A stretch of DNA of 64,000 nt from an uncultured Synechococcaceae cyanobacterium (GCA_902634405.1 CACPJY010000003.1:62001-126000), one strand, 5' to 3'; shown: positions 43,990 through 53,072, numbered from the stretch's first letter. Numbers and translations are program-made. Notes: generated from the letters alone by a model not told the origin.

Positions 43990-44550
43990 TTAGGAAATAC
44001 GTGGGGAAACCCAGCCAGCACTAACTATCAGTTGATAACCTATTGCTAATGCTACAACCTCTGACTTGTGATAGGTATCACAATTAGTATTTAAGATATT
44101 ACACTTGCTAGGAAGATTAAGAGATTCTTTTGCTGTTATCAAGGATGTATTCACCCCAACTGAGTCTGCATATTTGATTAACTTTAAAGTATCTTTACTC
44201 CTGCCAGAACTTGAAATCCCTATTAGCAATGTTGACTCAAACTCTAACATTTTCTCAAAAGATTTAAACCAACTAACTAGCCATTCTTCAAAACTCGAGT
44301 CATTAATATGTGATGTAGCATGTATTACAGAACCTGGGGAAAAAGTTATTTTCTCCCCTTTAGTCAATCTAGAGGTATCAACAGCAATATGATCAGCTAT
44401 TGCAAGATTTCCACCATGACCAACAAAAATAATATATTTTGCTTTTTTGTAGGAATCTAGTAACTTTGTCCAGGATTCACCACAGAATAAATCTGTCAAC
44501 AGGTCGTCTACATTACCTATCCCTAGAGAAGGGTTTTCAGTTACTCTCAA
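43990..44550 (-). CDS. SIS-domain sugar isomerase (GmhA/phosphoheptose-isomerase-like)
   Basis: A 186-residue single SIS domain: IIFVGHGGNLAIADHIAVDT (sugar-phosphate binding), ITFSPGSVIHATSHINDSSF, LLIGISSSGRSKDTLKLIKY (Ser/Thr-rich phosphate loop) and a C-terminal VVALAIGYQLIVSAGW. This is the GmhA type that isomerises sedoheptulose-7-phosphate. First gene of the transketolase operon. A transketolase that makes sedoheptulose-7-phosphate followed by a GmhA-like isomerase would give a heptose-phosphate, but kinase and nucleotidyl transferase genes are not next to it. Confidence 0.78.
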   Translation of the reverse strand: MRVTENPSLGIGNVDDLLTDLFCGESWTKLLDSYKKAKYIIFVGHGGNLAIADHIAVDTSRLTKGEKITFSPGSVIHATSHINDSSFEEWLVSWFKSFEKMLEFESTLLIGISSSGRSKDTLKLIKYADSVGVNTSLITAKESLNLPSKCNILNTNCDTYHKSEVVALAIGYQLIVSAGWVSPRIS

Positions 44551-44715
44551 GTCTAGCTAAGCATTTATTTGATCCTAGCATGTGAGATTAACCTCGCTAT
44601 AAAATCACCTTATTTAGGGAATTAGGCAGAACATTAGGAATTTCCTTTTGAAGTAAAGGGTATTGAAAAATGATATAAGTTAATAGTTAATGTCACTTAT
44701 ATAGAAATTTCGGTA

Positions 44716-44744
44716 AAAAAAAAGCCCCGAGAGTCTCGAGGCTT
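44716..44744 (-). terminator. intrinsic terminator of the fourth pcb gene
   Basis: Stem aagccccgaga / tctcgaggctt with one internal mismatch, preceded (plus strand) by a run of A that becomes the T-run on the minus strand. About 25 bases past the pcb stop. Confidence 0.85.
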
Positions 44745-44769
44745 GGATTAGTTTTAAACAAAGCTATTT

Positions 44770-45813
44770 TCAAGTAGAGGCGAAATTAAGTTTTGCACCT
44801 ATATCCTTGAAATTAAATCCCATAGATCTCAATGCATGCCAGAGATGACCCTGAAGTGCAAAGAATCCAACTATGTAGTGGAAATTAGCTAAGTAACAAC
44901 GTCCAGAAAACTGTGAGAAGCCTACAAGGTTGTTGTAATCAGCTGTGTCTTGAAAAGCTGGAGCAACTAAGAAAACCTGCTTAAGAGGTTCTCCATAAAA
45001 CTCGACTGGATAAACAGTTGTATTGGTTGCGCACCAAAAAGCAGCAACTATTGCCATGAAACCAATTCCAGCTAGAGAGAAAGAAAGAATTGATTCTGCT
45101 GAAAGCAAACCAGAACCTTTGAATTTGGTGTATTCACCAAGTTGCCTAGTCGCAATATGGAATGCCCCACCTGTTATTTCCAAGAAGGCCAAAAATGCAT
45201 GTCCTCCCATCACATCTTCAAGGCTGTCAATTGTAAGGAAATCAGTCTGATGGCCCCAAATCTGACTTAAATCAAGGTTGTAATTCACCTGACGAATTGC
45301 CCCTATAGCCGGGTCATAAATGCCATGGACTCTTGCCCATTCGACAAACCAAACGCAAGCAACTCCAAAAAAGATCAAATGGTGGCCAAGGATAAATGTC
45401 TGATTATCTGGGTCCCCCCAGTCGAGCTTGAATTTTTGAGCCTGTATAACCTCACTTTTTTGCATGTCATCAGGGAAATAGATTGCATGCATCAATCCTC
45501 CCGCTCCATAAACCATCGAAAGGATGAGGTGAACGATTGCGATTGTCACAACCCCTGCCCCAGTCCAAACGCCTGTCTCATCAAAGCCAAGACCAATTGA
45601 AGCCAAATGTGGAAGGCTTACAAAACCTTGGGCACCCATTGGAACAGATGGGTCAAAACGAGATAGCTCAAAAAGAGTGTTGGCACCAGCCGCAAATGAG
45701 ATCAGTCCTGTATGCGCAGCATGCGAGGCAATAAAACGACCTGAGCGGTTGGTGACCATTGAATTACCAGTCCACCAACCATAGGTGACACTTGGATTTC
45801 CATAGGTCTGCAT
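44770..45813 (-). CDS. pcb: divinyl-chlorophyll a/b light-harvesting antenna protein Pcb
   Basis: A 347-residue Pcb of the same type as those at 7817 and 9831: MQTYGNPSVTYGWWTGNSMV, VTNRSGRFIASHAAHTGLIS, TFILGHHLIFFGVACVWFVE, SLEDVMGGHAFLAFLEITGG, YIVGFFALQGHLWHALRSMG. It differs in the SVPMGAQGFVSLPHL segment and in the lumenal loop before the last helix (PAFQDTADYNNLVGFSQFSG), and it lacks the C-terminal extension of the 9831 copy. Its upstream region does not share the leader of the other two. Likely PSII-type; letter not assigned. Confidence 0.95.
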   Translation of the reverse strand: MQTYGNPSVTYGWWTGNSMVTNRSGRFIASHAAHTGLISFAAGANTLFELSRFDPSVPMGAQGFVSLPHLASIGLGFDETGVWTGAGVVTIAIVHLILSMVYGAGGLMHAIYFPDDMQKSEVIQAQKFKLDWGDPDNQTFILGHHLIFFGVACVWFVEWARVHGIYDPAIGAIRQVNYNLDLSQIWGHQTDFLTIDSLEDVMGGHAFLAFLEITGGAFHIATRQLGEYTKFKGSGLLSAESILSFSLAGIGFMAIVAAFWCATNTTVYPVEFYGEPLKQVFLVAPAFQDTADYNNLVGFSQFSGRCYLANFHYIVGFFALQGHLWHALRSMGFNFKDIGAKLNFAST

Positions 45814-46095
45814 AAAGAATTAATCCATCACTACGACTGAACATTACAAGCAGTTCAATTAAATTTCTCGTAATGATCGTAATAATTAAAAGTATTGATT
45901 CCTTTAGGATTAAAGAAAGCGTTGAAAAACTGCTCAGATATTCTGAAATTCCAACCTGTCAAAGGGGTTTTTACAGTGGTGAATGAACTTTATTTTTATT
46001 GGTATTAAGGGTTCAGCATGAAGGAATGGCAGAGTGTGATGGCAATAATTTTAGAGAACACTCTCACTTACGAAAGATGAAGTGGTCTTAGGAAA

Positions 46096-46212
46096 ATGAA
46101 ATTCAAACTTACCTTCAGAACGCAAAGAGGCCACCAACGAAATGTGATTACTAAATTTCAGGGTCAATTGATACGAGTGATCTACCACACTTTAGGTAGT
46201 TTTACCGATTGA
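46096..46212 (+). CDS. 38-aa basic peptide
   Basis: Not in the track. ATG preceded by TTAGGAAA: MKFKLTFRTQRGHQRNVITK, then FQGQLIRVIYHTLGSFTD. Basic, Arg/Gln/His-rich, alternating polar and hydrophobic like a small beta protein. Short, so chance is possible. It sits alone upstream of the fourth pcb on the opposite strand. Confidence 0.4.
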   Translation: MKFKLTFRTQRGHQRNVITKFQGQLIRVIYHTLGSFTD

Positions 46213-46284
46213 GAGTTTCAATGGACCTAGGTGTAAGAGAATAGGAAGGTTGAGAAACTTAGTAAGCAAGTGTGAAATTTAAAT

Positions 46285-46473
46285 TTAGATAGGCTTTTGT
46301 GAGGCTTTGGGTGGCTCACTACCAAAATGAACCTCTACACACTCCGTGATGCATTCAATATCCTCGCCCTCAAGCCCGTAACAAGAAGTTATGCACTGAT
46401 AATAAGAATCAAATGCATCTGAATTGGCCAGTTTTTCCAGGCCATCTTGTGATTTCTTCTTCATTTTACCCAT
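46285..46473 (-). CDS. small twin CX3C protein
   Basis: A 59-62-residue protein (likely start MKKKSQDGLEKLANSDAFDS) whose centre reads YYQCITSCYGLEGEDIECIT followed by ECVEVHFG. The two CX3C motifs, nine residues apart, are set in helices and could form two disulfides or a metal site, in the manner of small-Tim/CHCH helical hairpins. No signal peptide. Such motifs are rare in bacteria. Function unknown. Confidence 0.6.
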   Translation of the reverse strand: MGKMKKKSQDGLEKLANSDAFDSYYQCITSCYGLEGEDIECITECVEVHFGSEPPKASQKPI

Positions 46474-46771
46474 TCAACTCACAAAATATTATTTAGCATA
46501 CATCTCAACAATAGGGAGAAGTAAATCAATAAATGTAAAGCTAAATAAGCAATATCTACTAGGTAATTTATCTACTCAAGTGAAATTAATATTCGTGATC
46601 TACGCGAATGATTTAATGGCACATACCTTCGGTTAAGAAACCTGCTAACTCTTAACTATAAAAATCTTGAGTTGTTTGATATTAAATAATCGATGAATCA
46701 ATCTTAGAAAAGATCAATCTGCTAATTACCTATAGTAATTAATAAAAAAGCTGAAGAAATGTCAACTCAAG

Positions 46772-47038
46772 TCAAAATGCATTAAATTTGCCTGTTCCAC
46801 TATCGCGATGGTTATCCGGCAAGAACGGGAAAATCTCTTTAGGTCCTAAAAGAGCATCAATGTCCTGGGTCTCACTCTGAATATCTTGTGATAGTTGATG
46901 GCCAGAATCAGGTAGACCGGCTGCAGGCATTTCAGGCACTAAGAGGTCTTCTAAAGGAATTTCATCCGCACAAACCGCATTTACAAGCAATATCAAAGGA
47001 AGCAAGAAGGAGAAGATGAGACGCGTCAACGAAGGCAT
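46772..47038 (-). CDS. exported acidic small protein
   Basis: An 88-residue protein with a clear signal peptide (MPSLTRLIFSFLLPLILLVN with AVCADE as likely cleavage site). The mature part is Pro/Asp-rich and ends DALLGPKEIFPFLPDNHRDS. The end resembles the exported protein at 53073 (MQDIFGDEQIYPFEQGIGG), suggesting a shared C-terminal motif (D-x-F/L-G-x-x-x-I/V-F/Y-P-F). Probably periplasmic; unknown function. Confidence 0.6.
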   Translation of the reverse strand: MPSLTRLIFSFLLPLILLVNAVCADEIPLEDLLVPEMPAAGLPDSGHQLSQDIQSETQDIDALLGPKEIFPFLPDNHRDSGTGKFNAF

Positions 47039-47247
47039 GAAGAAACTTGCAGGGTTGATGATATCTTATTAAAGATGTCATCAGAAAAAGCATGAAGTGA
47101 TAACTGAGATTTGAAAATAGGTACTTGAGAAATACAATTGATATTTACACTATATTGAAAATATTTAGTTTAATAAAAATAAAACAGATCTATGACTTGA
47201 AAAATGGGCAGTAAATTAACGGTAAGAACAAAAAGTCGGAGATTAAC

Positions 47248-48429
47248 CTAAGCTTTTATAGTTTCACTGAAGAGTTTTAAATAGAGCTCAATTCGCTTTT
47301 GAAGTAGTGATTGGTTAATTGGATAATTTAAAAGCTTTCTAGCAAAGGGATTCTTAGCAGATATTCTAAACAACGGATTGTTATAACAGGAGGAAAATAA
47401 AAATAAATTCCTTAAGGAGAATAATGAAGTCAAAGGAGGCATAGAAGTTTTATAAATACTTGTATAGAATTTCTCAGTAATATCTTTGGAAAAAAAAGAT
47501 CCTGAACGAGAAATAGCAAGATATGTAAGAAGAGTAAATAGAGACTCCTCTAGAAAGCTAGAAGTGTATTTTGTACCTTTAATTTGAACTAGTCTAGAAA
47601 AGGATCTGACTGAATTCTTAAAGAGATCGTATTCATCACTTGAATGTAAAAGACCAATTATCGCTCCTCTATTCTCAATAGTACCTTCTAATGATAATTG
47701 GTTAGTAATGCCATCTATACGGTCATGATTACTGCGAATCGACATTCGATGATGAGGAATAAATTTAGATTTACCAGCAATGCTGATGAGTGTCATCCAA
47801 GAGATCTCTTCGGACAACCACCATAATGAATTATCTATATCAACAGAAAATGGATGTGTTCCATAGATCTTACGGTATTCCTTGACGAGAGAATCGCATG
47901 AATCTTTTGAAACTACTCCGAAATAAAGAAGTGAGCTAAGGCAAAAATATTCAAAAATACGATCCATTGGATCGTCAGAGTTTGGGTGATCGGACCAGTA
48001 TTTGTTGAAGTCGACGTCTGGTTTAGAGCCTGTAAAGTTTATTTTGACTTCATTCGAATGGACTGCAGAATAATCAGTATTTGAACTTAGAAAATTCGTT
48101 GCATAATCAAAAAAGTCATGAACGAGTGATACATCATCATCACAAGCAATGGTAAAGTATTTCTCTTCAACAAGCTCTATTGTATTGATTGTAGAAAGAT
48201 TAACTCTGGCACCTCTATTATGTAGATTAGAAGTAGGACTTATGTAATGATATAGCTTTAATTTAGAGTTGTAATCTCTAACAATTTTCACATTTTGATC
48301 TAAAGATTGTCCTTGAGAATCGTCAGCTATATAAATAGTACCTTTATAGTTAGTAAAGAAATAAAAATCTAGGCAATTTTTCAGAAGTTTGTGCCTATTT
48401 CGAGTTCGAATTATCAAAGCATGATCCAT
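47248..48429 (-). CDS. TIGR00180-type glycosyltransferase
   Basis: A 393-residue family-2-like glycosyltransferase: MDHALIIRTRNRHKLLKNCL, a strand IYIADDSQGQS (first acidic pair), FTIACDDDVSLVHDFFDYAT with the DDD metal/nucleotide motif (~95-97), and the family's SIRSNHDRIDGITNQLSLEG. Substrate unknown; probably transfers a sugar in surface-glycan synthesis. Divergent from the radical SAM gene at 48596. Confidence 0.78.
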   Translation of the reverse strand: MDHALIIRTRNRHKLLKNCLDFYFFTNYKGTIYIADDSQGQSLDQNVKIVRDYNSKLKLYHYISPTSNLHNRGARVNLSTINTIELVEEKYFTIACDDDVSLVHDFFDYATNFLSSNTDYSAVHSNEVKINFTGSKPDVDFNKYWSDHPNSDDPMDRIFEYFCLSSLLYFGVVSKDSCDSLVKEYRKIYGTHPFSVDIDNSLWWLSEEISWMTLISIAGKSKFIPHHRMSIRSNHDRIDGITNQLSLEGTIENRGAIIGLLHSSDEYDLFKNSVRSFSRLVQIKGTKYTSSFLEESLFTLLTYLAISRSGSFFSKDITEKFYTSIYKTSMPPLTSLFSLRNLFLFSSCYNNPLFRISAKNPFARKLLNYPINQSLLQKRIELYLKLFSETIKA

Positions 48430-48595
48430 GTTTTAATGACTAGATTAATTATGAGTAAGAAATTTAATTATACACAATACAGATCATTTATGAATATCTT
48501 GCAAGGACTTAACCTGAAAGGGTTAAATTTAACACTCGAATTATTCATAAGCTTGATTTTGCTGAGTTTGGGATGTAGCGTAAAATATAGGATAA

Positions 48596-50200
48596 ATGAG
48601 TCATAGTAAACTCCTGACCCAAAACAAAATTGACATGAATACTGAAAGGATTGATTGCGTATTTGTAAATGCTTCGAGCAACTCAGTAGCATTTCAAGAA
48701 TTAGCAAATAATTACTCAGCGGTTGAGACTCCTACTTGGGCGCTGCTATTAGCCGATTCAGCGAGATCCAAAGGTTTCAAAGTTAAGATAATTGATGCAG
48801 AAGCAGAAAGACTAACTGATTCAGAGGTGAGTTCCAGGTTACAAGATTTAAACCCTAGCCTTATTGTTTTAGTTGTTTACGGTGGTTCTCCTAATGCCGG
48901 CACTACATGCATGATTGGAGCCAGCAGAACTGCTAAGGAACTAGCGAAACACTTTTCTAATATTGCCTTTGTAGGATCACATGTAAGTGCATTACCAAAA
49001 GAAGTTCTTGCTGCAAACTATGTTGATATAGTATTTACAAATGAAGGTGTGTATGCTCTACATAACCTACTTTCATTGATTAGGCTAAAACCAAATGAAT
49101 GGAAAGATGAATTAGCTATGATCAAGGGCATAGGGTATAAAGATAAGAATAAGAATATAATTTTAAATGATCCCGAAAAGATAGTCCCGCAAGATCGAAT
49201 GGACATTGACCTACCCGGCTATGCTTGGGATTTACTACCTTTTAAGAAAAGGCCTCTCGACCTATATAGATCTCACTACTGGCATTCCAATTTTAACGAT
49301 CAGGAAAGAACACCTTTTGCTGCAATTTATACTTCATTAGGCTGCGTTTACGGATGTGGCTTCTGTATGATTAATATTTTAAATAGAACAGACAATAATG
49401 ATGGTATAAGTTCATCAGATTCAAGAATAATGAGATTTTGGTCTAAGCAATGGATCTCGAAAGAACTGGAAAAATTGGCAGGTTATAAAGTAAAAACTCT
49501 AAAATTTTCAGATGAAATGTTTTATTATAATGAGAAGCACTACATCCCAATATTAGAAGCTCTAGAAAAACAGAATCATGAGTTTAATATTTGGTGCTAT
49601 GCAAGAGTAGATACTGTAAGGCCTAAACATTTGGCAAGGTTTAAGAACGCAGGTATAAATTGGCTTTGTCTTGGGATTGAGTCAGGAAATCGTTTAGTGA
49701 GGAGAGAGGTAAGCAAGGGTTCATTTAAGGATGTAAAAGTAGAAAGCGTAGTTGAAGAAATTCAAAGGAATGGTTTATTTGTACTGGGAAACTATATTTT
49801 TGGTTTACCTGAAGATGACATGCAAACAATGCAAGACACTCTGAGCATGGCGCTCGAAATGCCTACAGAACATGCGAATTTTTATACTTGTGTAGCGTTG
49901 CCAGGATCACCTCTATACGTAGAGGCTTTAGCTCAAGGCAAACCTTTGCCTAATCATGATGAATATGAAAAATTTGCATTCTTAAGTTATGAACATATAC
50001 CATTAGCGTCTGCTTACTGCTCTCAAGTAGAAATACTAGAGTTCAGAGATAGAGCTTGGAATAAATATTTTACAAATAAAAGATATCTAAATTTTGTAGA
50101 AGAAAGATTGGGTAAAATAGCTAAGGAAAACGTAATAAAAATGTCCAAAATCAAACTCAAGAGGAGAATTATTGATGAGTCGTCTTCAGAAAACAATTAA
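48596..50200 (+). CDS. B12-binding-domain radical SAM enzyme
   Basis: A 534-residue protein with an N-terminal cobalamin-binding-type Rossmann domain (IDCVFVNASSNSVAFQELAN, LLLADSARSKGFKVKIIDAE, SLIVLVVYGGSPNAGTTCMI, FVGSHVSALPKEVLAANYVD, residues ~18-165) and a radical SAM domain whose cluster motif is SLGCVYGCGFCMIN (CxxxCxxC, ~247-260), followed by LGIESGNRLVRREVSKGSF and YIFGLPEDDMQTMQDTLSMA. Such enzymes do methylations or rearrangements on natural products, sugars or lipids. Next to a StrG-like dioxygenase on the same strand, it is likely part of a surface-sugar or secondary-metabolite pathway (inference). Start may be the second ATG (MNTERID). Confidence 0.88.
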   Translation: MSHSKLLTQNKIDMNTERIDCVFVNASSNSVAFQELANNYSAVETPTWALLLADSARSKGFKVKIIDAEAERLTDSEVSSRLQDLNPSLIVLVVYGGSPNAGTTCMIGASRTAKELAKHFSNIAFVGSHVSALPKEVLAANYVDIVFTNEGVYALHNLLSLIRLKPNEWKDELAMIKGIGYKDKNKNIILNDPEKIVPQDRMDIDLPGYAWDLLPFKKRPLDLYRSHYWHSNFNDQERTPFAAIYTSLGCVYGCGFCMINILNRTDNNDGISSSDSRIMRFWSKQWISKELEKLAGYKVKTLKFSDEMFYYNEKHYIPILEALEKQNHEFNIWCYARVDTVRPKHLARFKNAGINWLCLGIESGNRLVRREVSKGSFKDVKVESVVEEIQRNGLFVLGNYIFGLPEDDMQTMQDTLSMALEMPTEHANFYTCVALPGSPLYVEALAQGKPLPNHDEYEKFAFLSYEHIPLASAYCSQVEILEFRDRAWNKYFTNKRYLNFVEERLGKIAKENVIKMSKIKLKRRIIDESSSENN

Positions 50201-50276
50201 TAATTGTACATCATTATAGAATAAAATTATATAGTATAGAATTTTATTCTATAATGAATACATTGAAGTTGTAAAG

Positions 50277-51092
50277 ATGAATCCAAATGAGCAAAAAGCT
50301 TGTGAGCAATCGGTTAGAAATTACTATGAAGAGCCTGTTCAAACATGGAGGATAAATAGCGAAGTGAATATTCCCTATATTGAGAAGCTAAGAGAAATAA
50401 TAGGAAATCAGATAAAAAATAAGTTTAATATCCTAGAGGAAGTAAGTCTTGAAAAAATTTATAAATTTATAGATCCTTCGAAATTAACGAATGACAATCA
50501 TGGAATTACAGCAATCACACAAGAACTTTATGAAGCTGGTGAGGAGTTCTTCTTTTACTATAAAAAGTTAACCAAGCATATTCTTGCTATTTTCGGGGAC
50601 AATTATGTAATCCAAAGGCAACCAACTATACGAGCACATTTCGAGCCCTTTTCTAAATATGGCTTTTACCCATCTTGGCATTCTGACTTATTATTAGGTC
50701 ATCCTCCAGGAACAATTAACCTCTGGATGCCTTTTACTAGGCCAGACCCTATCAATTCTCATGGGTTTAGTCTAACTAGTCATTCAACAAGTCAGCATAC
50801 ATTTAAAAGATATTGCTTTGATTCACCATATGATGGAGTCAAGTTAATATCAAAAGCCGAGCAATTAAATCAACAACAAATTCCAGTTAAAATAGAACCT
50901 GGCAAAGCGCTTATTTTTGACAGTAGGACAATACATTCAGGCCTCCCCTCTGACAGACATTTACGTGTTTCAATGGATATCAGGGTTATTAATAGAAGGT
51001 ATTTGAGTCCTCCTAACCCTCTATATCGATCTGGTAGGAAGCGAGTACCATTCAGCGAGGGTTATTTCTATATAAATTACAAAGATAATTAA
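50277..51092 (+). CDS. StrG/PhyH-like Fe(II)/2-oxoglutarate dioxygenase
   Basis: A 271-residue protein. The iron-binding triad fits SWHSDLLLGHPPGTINLW (HxD, ~135-152) and a distal His in IFDSRTIHSGLPSDRHLR (~214-231), with an Arg nearby for 2-oxoglutarate. The GxINLWMPFTRP segment and C-terminal SMDIRVINRRYL resemble StrG-type sugar hydroxylases in aminoglycoside clusters. Follows the radical SAM gene by about 77 bases on the same strand, so the two may modify the same sugar. Reaction is inferred. Confidence 0.75.
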   Translation: MNPNEQKACEQSVRNYYEEPVQTWRINSEVNIPYIEKLREIIGNQIKNKFNILEEVSLEKIYKFIDPSKLTNDNHGITAITQELYEAGEEFFFYYKKLTKHILAIFGDNYVIQRQPTIRAHFEPFSKYGFYPSWHSDLLLGHPPGTINLWMPFTRPDPINSHGFSLTSHSTSQHTFKRYCFDSPYDGVKLISKAEQLNQQQIPVKIEPGKALIFDSRTIHSGLPSDRHLRVSMDIRVINRRYLSPPNPLYRSGRKRVPFSEGYFYINYKDN

Positions 51093-51311
51093 ATAGTGGG
51101 ATACTGATTAGTAAACTTAATTGATAAAGTTACTATTTGTCTCTATGCCTTATTCTTTAAAGAACAGAGACCTGATTAGCATATATGCACACAAAACTCT
51201 TCATATTTATCAATCCGCTTTAAATCTAAAGTTTAAGTACTAAAAGCTGAAGGCCAATTAGCAAACAATTAGGAAAATTGCTATATTATATGGGGAAAAG
51301 GATGCTTAGTC

Positions 51312-51527
51312 TTGAAGAAATCTACGACCTTGCTAATTGTATTTTCAACAACCTTTATAATTGGTTGTTCAACTAACTCTCAGGAAAAAGGCACTCCAGC
51401 CCTGTTTGAGACTAGAGAAGAAGCTGAAAAAGTAGCTCCAAGTTTCAACTGCAATGGAGCACACAAAATGGGAGATTTATGGATGCCCTGTGAAAAACAT
51501 CTCAATCACCATCACAAACATCACTAA
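51312..51527 (+). CDS. DUF3721 lipoprotein
   Basis: A 71-residue protein from TTG, with a lipoprotein signal (MKKSTTLLIVFSTTFIIGCS, lipobox IIGC) and one DUF3721 unit: PALFETREEAEKVAPSFNCN, GAHKMGDLWMPC. The His-rich end HLNHHHKHH could bind metal. It is followed within 3 bases by a second DUF3721 gene. Probably membrane-attached in the periplasm; unknown role, possibly metal related. Confidence 0.8.
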   Translation: MKKSTTLLIVFSTTFIIGCSTNSQEKGTPALFETREEAEKVAPSFNCNGAHKMGDLWMPCEKHLNHHHKHH

Positions 51528-51530
51528 TAA

Positions 51531-51968
51531 ATGACTAGTCTTCAAAACCAGAATGAACCACAAGATCATGGACATTGTGGAAGTAAGCCTAAAAAAATTG
51601 CCATAGGAATAGCCCCCCTTGGACTTATCTCTATTGGCATTGTTCCTATGGGTATCATTACTATTGGAATCGTACCTATGGGAGTTGTATCTCTTGGGGT
51701 AGTAGCTATGGGAGTCGTTAATGCTTCAATTGTTGGAATGGGAATATTCTCTGCTGGCATGACAACTATGGGGGTAAAAGTCTGGAGCCCTGGAGGACCA
51801 GTCATTGAGCAAAAAACTAATACTAAGAAGAATTCTTCTCCTAATAATTTATATGCATATCCCTCTAGATCTGAAGCAGAAACTCAAGCTGATAAATTAG
51901 GCTGTCTAGGTGTTCATAAAATGGGAAGTTTATGGATGCCGTGCTCAACACATGGTTCGACTAAGTGA
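51531..51968 (+). CDS. DUF3721 protein with octad repeats
   Basis: A 145-residue protein in two parts. Residues ~25-82 are a repeat of eight residues with consensus I-x-I-G-I-V-P-M-G: GIAPLGLISIGIVPMGIITI, GIVPMGVVSLGVVAMGVVNA, SIVGMGIFSAGMTTMGV. It is hydrophobic, small-residue rich and could form a beta-roll or pack as helices in the membrane. The C-terminal part YAYPSRSEAETQADKLGCLG and VHKMGSLWMPCSTHG is a DUF3721 unit like that of the upstream gene. Immediately adjacent, hence cotranscribed. Confidence 0.75.
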   Translation: MTSLQNQNEPQDHGHCGSKPKKIAIGIAPLGLISIGIVPMGIITIGIVPMGVVSLGVVAMGVVNASIVGMGIFSAGMTTMGVKVWSPGGPVIEQKTNTKKNSSPNNLYAYPSRSEAETQADKLGCLGVHKMGSLWMPCSTHGSTK

Positions 51969-52076
51969 GCAAAGCTAAGTGCGCTCATTAAATCTTGAAT
52001 CATTGAGATGAAATAAAAAATTATACTCTAACCATTAATTCTTAGTCACTTATCACTTACTTTTAAATAAAAATTC

Positions 52077-52931
52077 CTATGCAAAGACAGCTGTTCTACC
52101 ACGGTAGACCATAACTTGATGGTTCAAGTGTAACCTAACAGCAGTAGCTAAAGCTAATCGCTCTGTATCCCGCCCTTTACGTATTAAGTCTGTTACCTCG
52201 TCACGGTGACTTACATGTGCGATTGTTTGTTCAATAATAGGTCCATTGTCTAATTCCTTGGTTACATAATGGGCAGTTGCACCTATTAACTTTACACCTC
52301 TAGACCATGCTTGGTGGTAGGGTTTTGCTCCTTTAAAGGCAGGCAGAAAAGAATGATGGATGTTAATAATAGATGGGAATTTCTGAATAAAATCTTCTGA
52401 TAATATTTGCATATACTTAGCTAAAATCACTAATTCAATCTTATTATTTCTAAGCAGGTCAAGTATAATTTTTTCCGAAGTATTTTTAGATTCTTTACTA
52501 GTCGGAACGAACTGATAGTTAACAGATAGTTCCTTACAAATAGATTCTAATTCAAGATGATTAGAGACAATAAGAGGTACCTCCATTTTGATCTCGCAAC
52601 TGCTTACTCTCCAAAGCAGATCTAGCAGACAATGGCTTTGCTTACTAGCAAAAATAGCCACTCTAGGAATCTCATCAGAAAAGTGTACATTCGCCTGGCC
52701 ACATAACTGAGATGCTAACTGATTAACCTGTAAGCTAATAGATTTACGGTCTAAAGAAAAGCCATCTAAATCCCATTCGATTCTGCTAAGGAAAAGGCCC
52801 ACATCTGAATCCGTATGATGGTCTGCATGAAGAATATTTCCATTATTCTTTGTAATCCAACCAGCTAATTCACTTACTAATCCTGGCCTGTCAGGGCAAA
52901 TAAGTTGAAGAATACAAGAGGTTTTATTCAT
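52077..52931 (-). CDS. purU: formyltetrahydrofolate deformylase
   Basis: PurU hydrolyses 10-formyl-THF to THF and formate. The 284-residue protein has an N-terminal ACT domain (LQLICPDRPGLVSELAGWIT, NILHADHHTDSDVGLFLSR) and a formyltransferase-like catalytic domain with VAIFASKQSHCLLDLLWR, INIHHSFLPAFKGAKPYHQA (~205-224) and GATAHYVTKELDNGPIIEQ, which includes the conserved His and Asp. The formate produced can feed PurT, encoded in the same window at 31037. Confidence 0.93.
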   Translation of the reverse strand: MNKTSCILQLICPDRPGLVSELAGWITKNNGNILHADHHTDSDVGLFLSRIEWDLDGFSLDRKSISLQVNQLASQLCGQANVHFSDEIPRVAIFASKQSHCLLDLLWRVSSCEIKMEVPLIVSNHLELESICKELSVNYQFVPTSKESKNTSEKIILDLLRNNKIELVILAKYMQILSEDFIQKFPSIINIHHSFLPAFKGAKPYHQAWSRGVKLIGATAHYVTKELDNGPIIEQTIAHVSHRDEVTDLIRKGRDTERLALATAVRLHLNHQVMVYRGRTAVFA

Positions 52932-53072
52932 CAGATTTGAGATTCATTAATAAAAGGGTTTTAATGGAATTGTTTATTTGGAAGCAGTCTGCAATTAATT
53001 AAATGTTAGGACTTCACTAAAAACTCAAGAAATCATCAATTCGGTTAAATCGATTTCCCCAACAAGAAGTAG

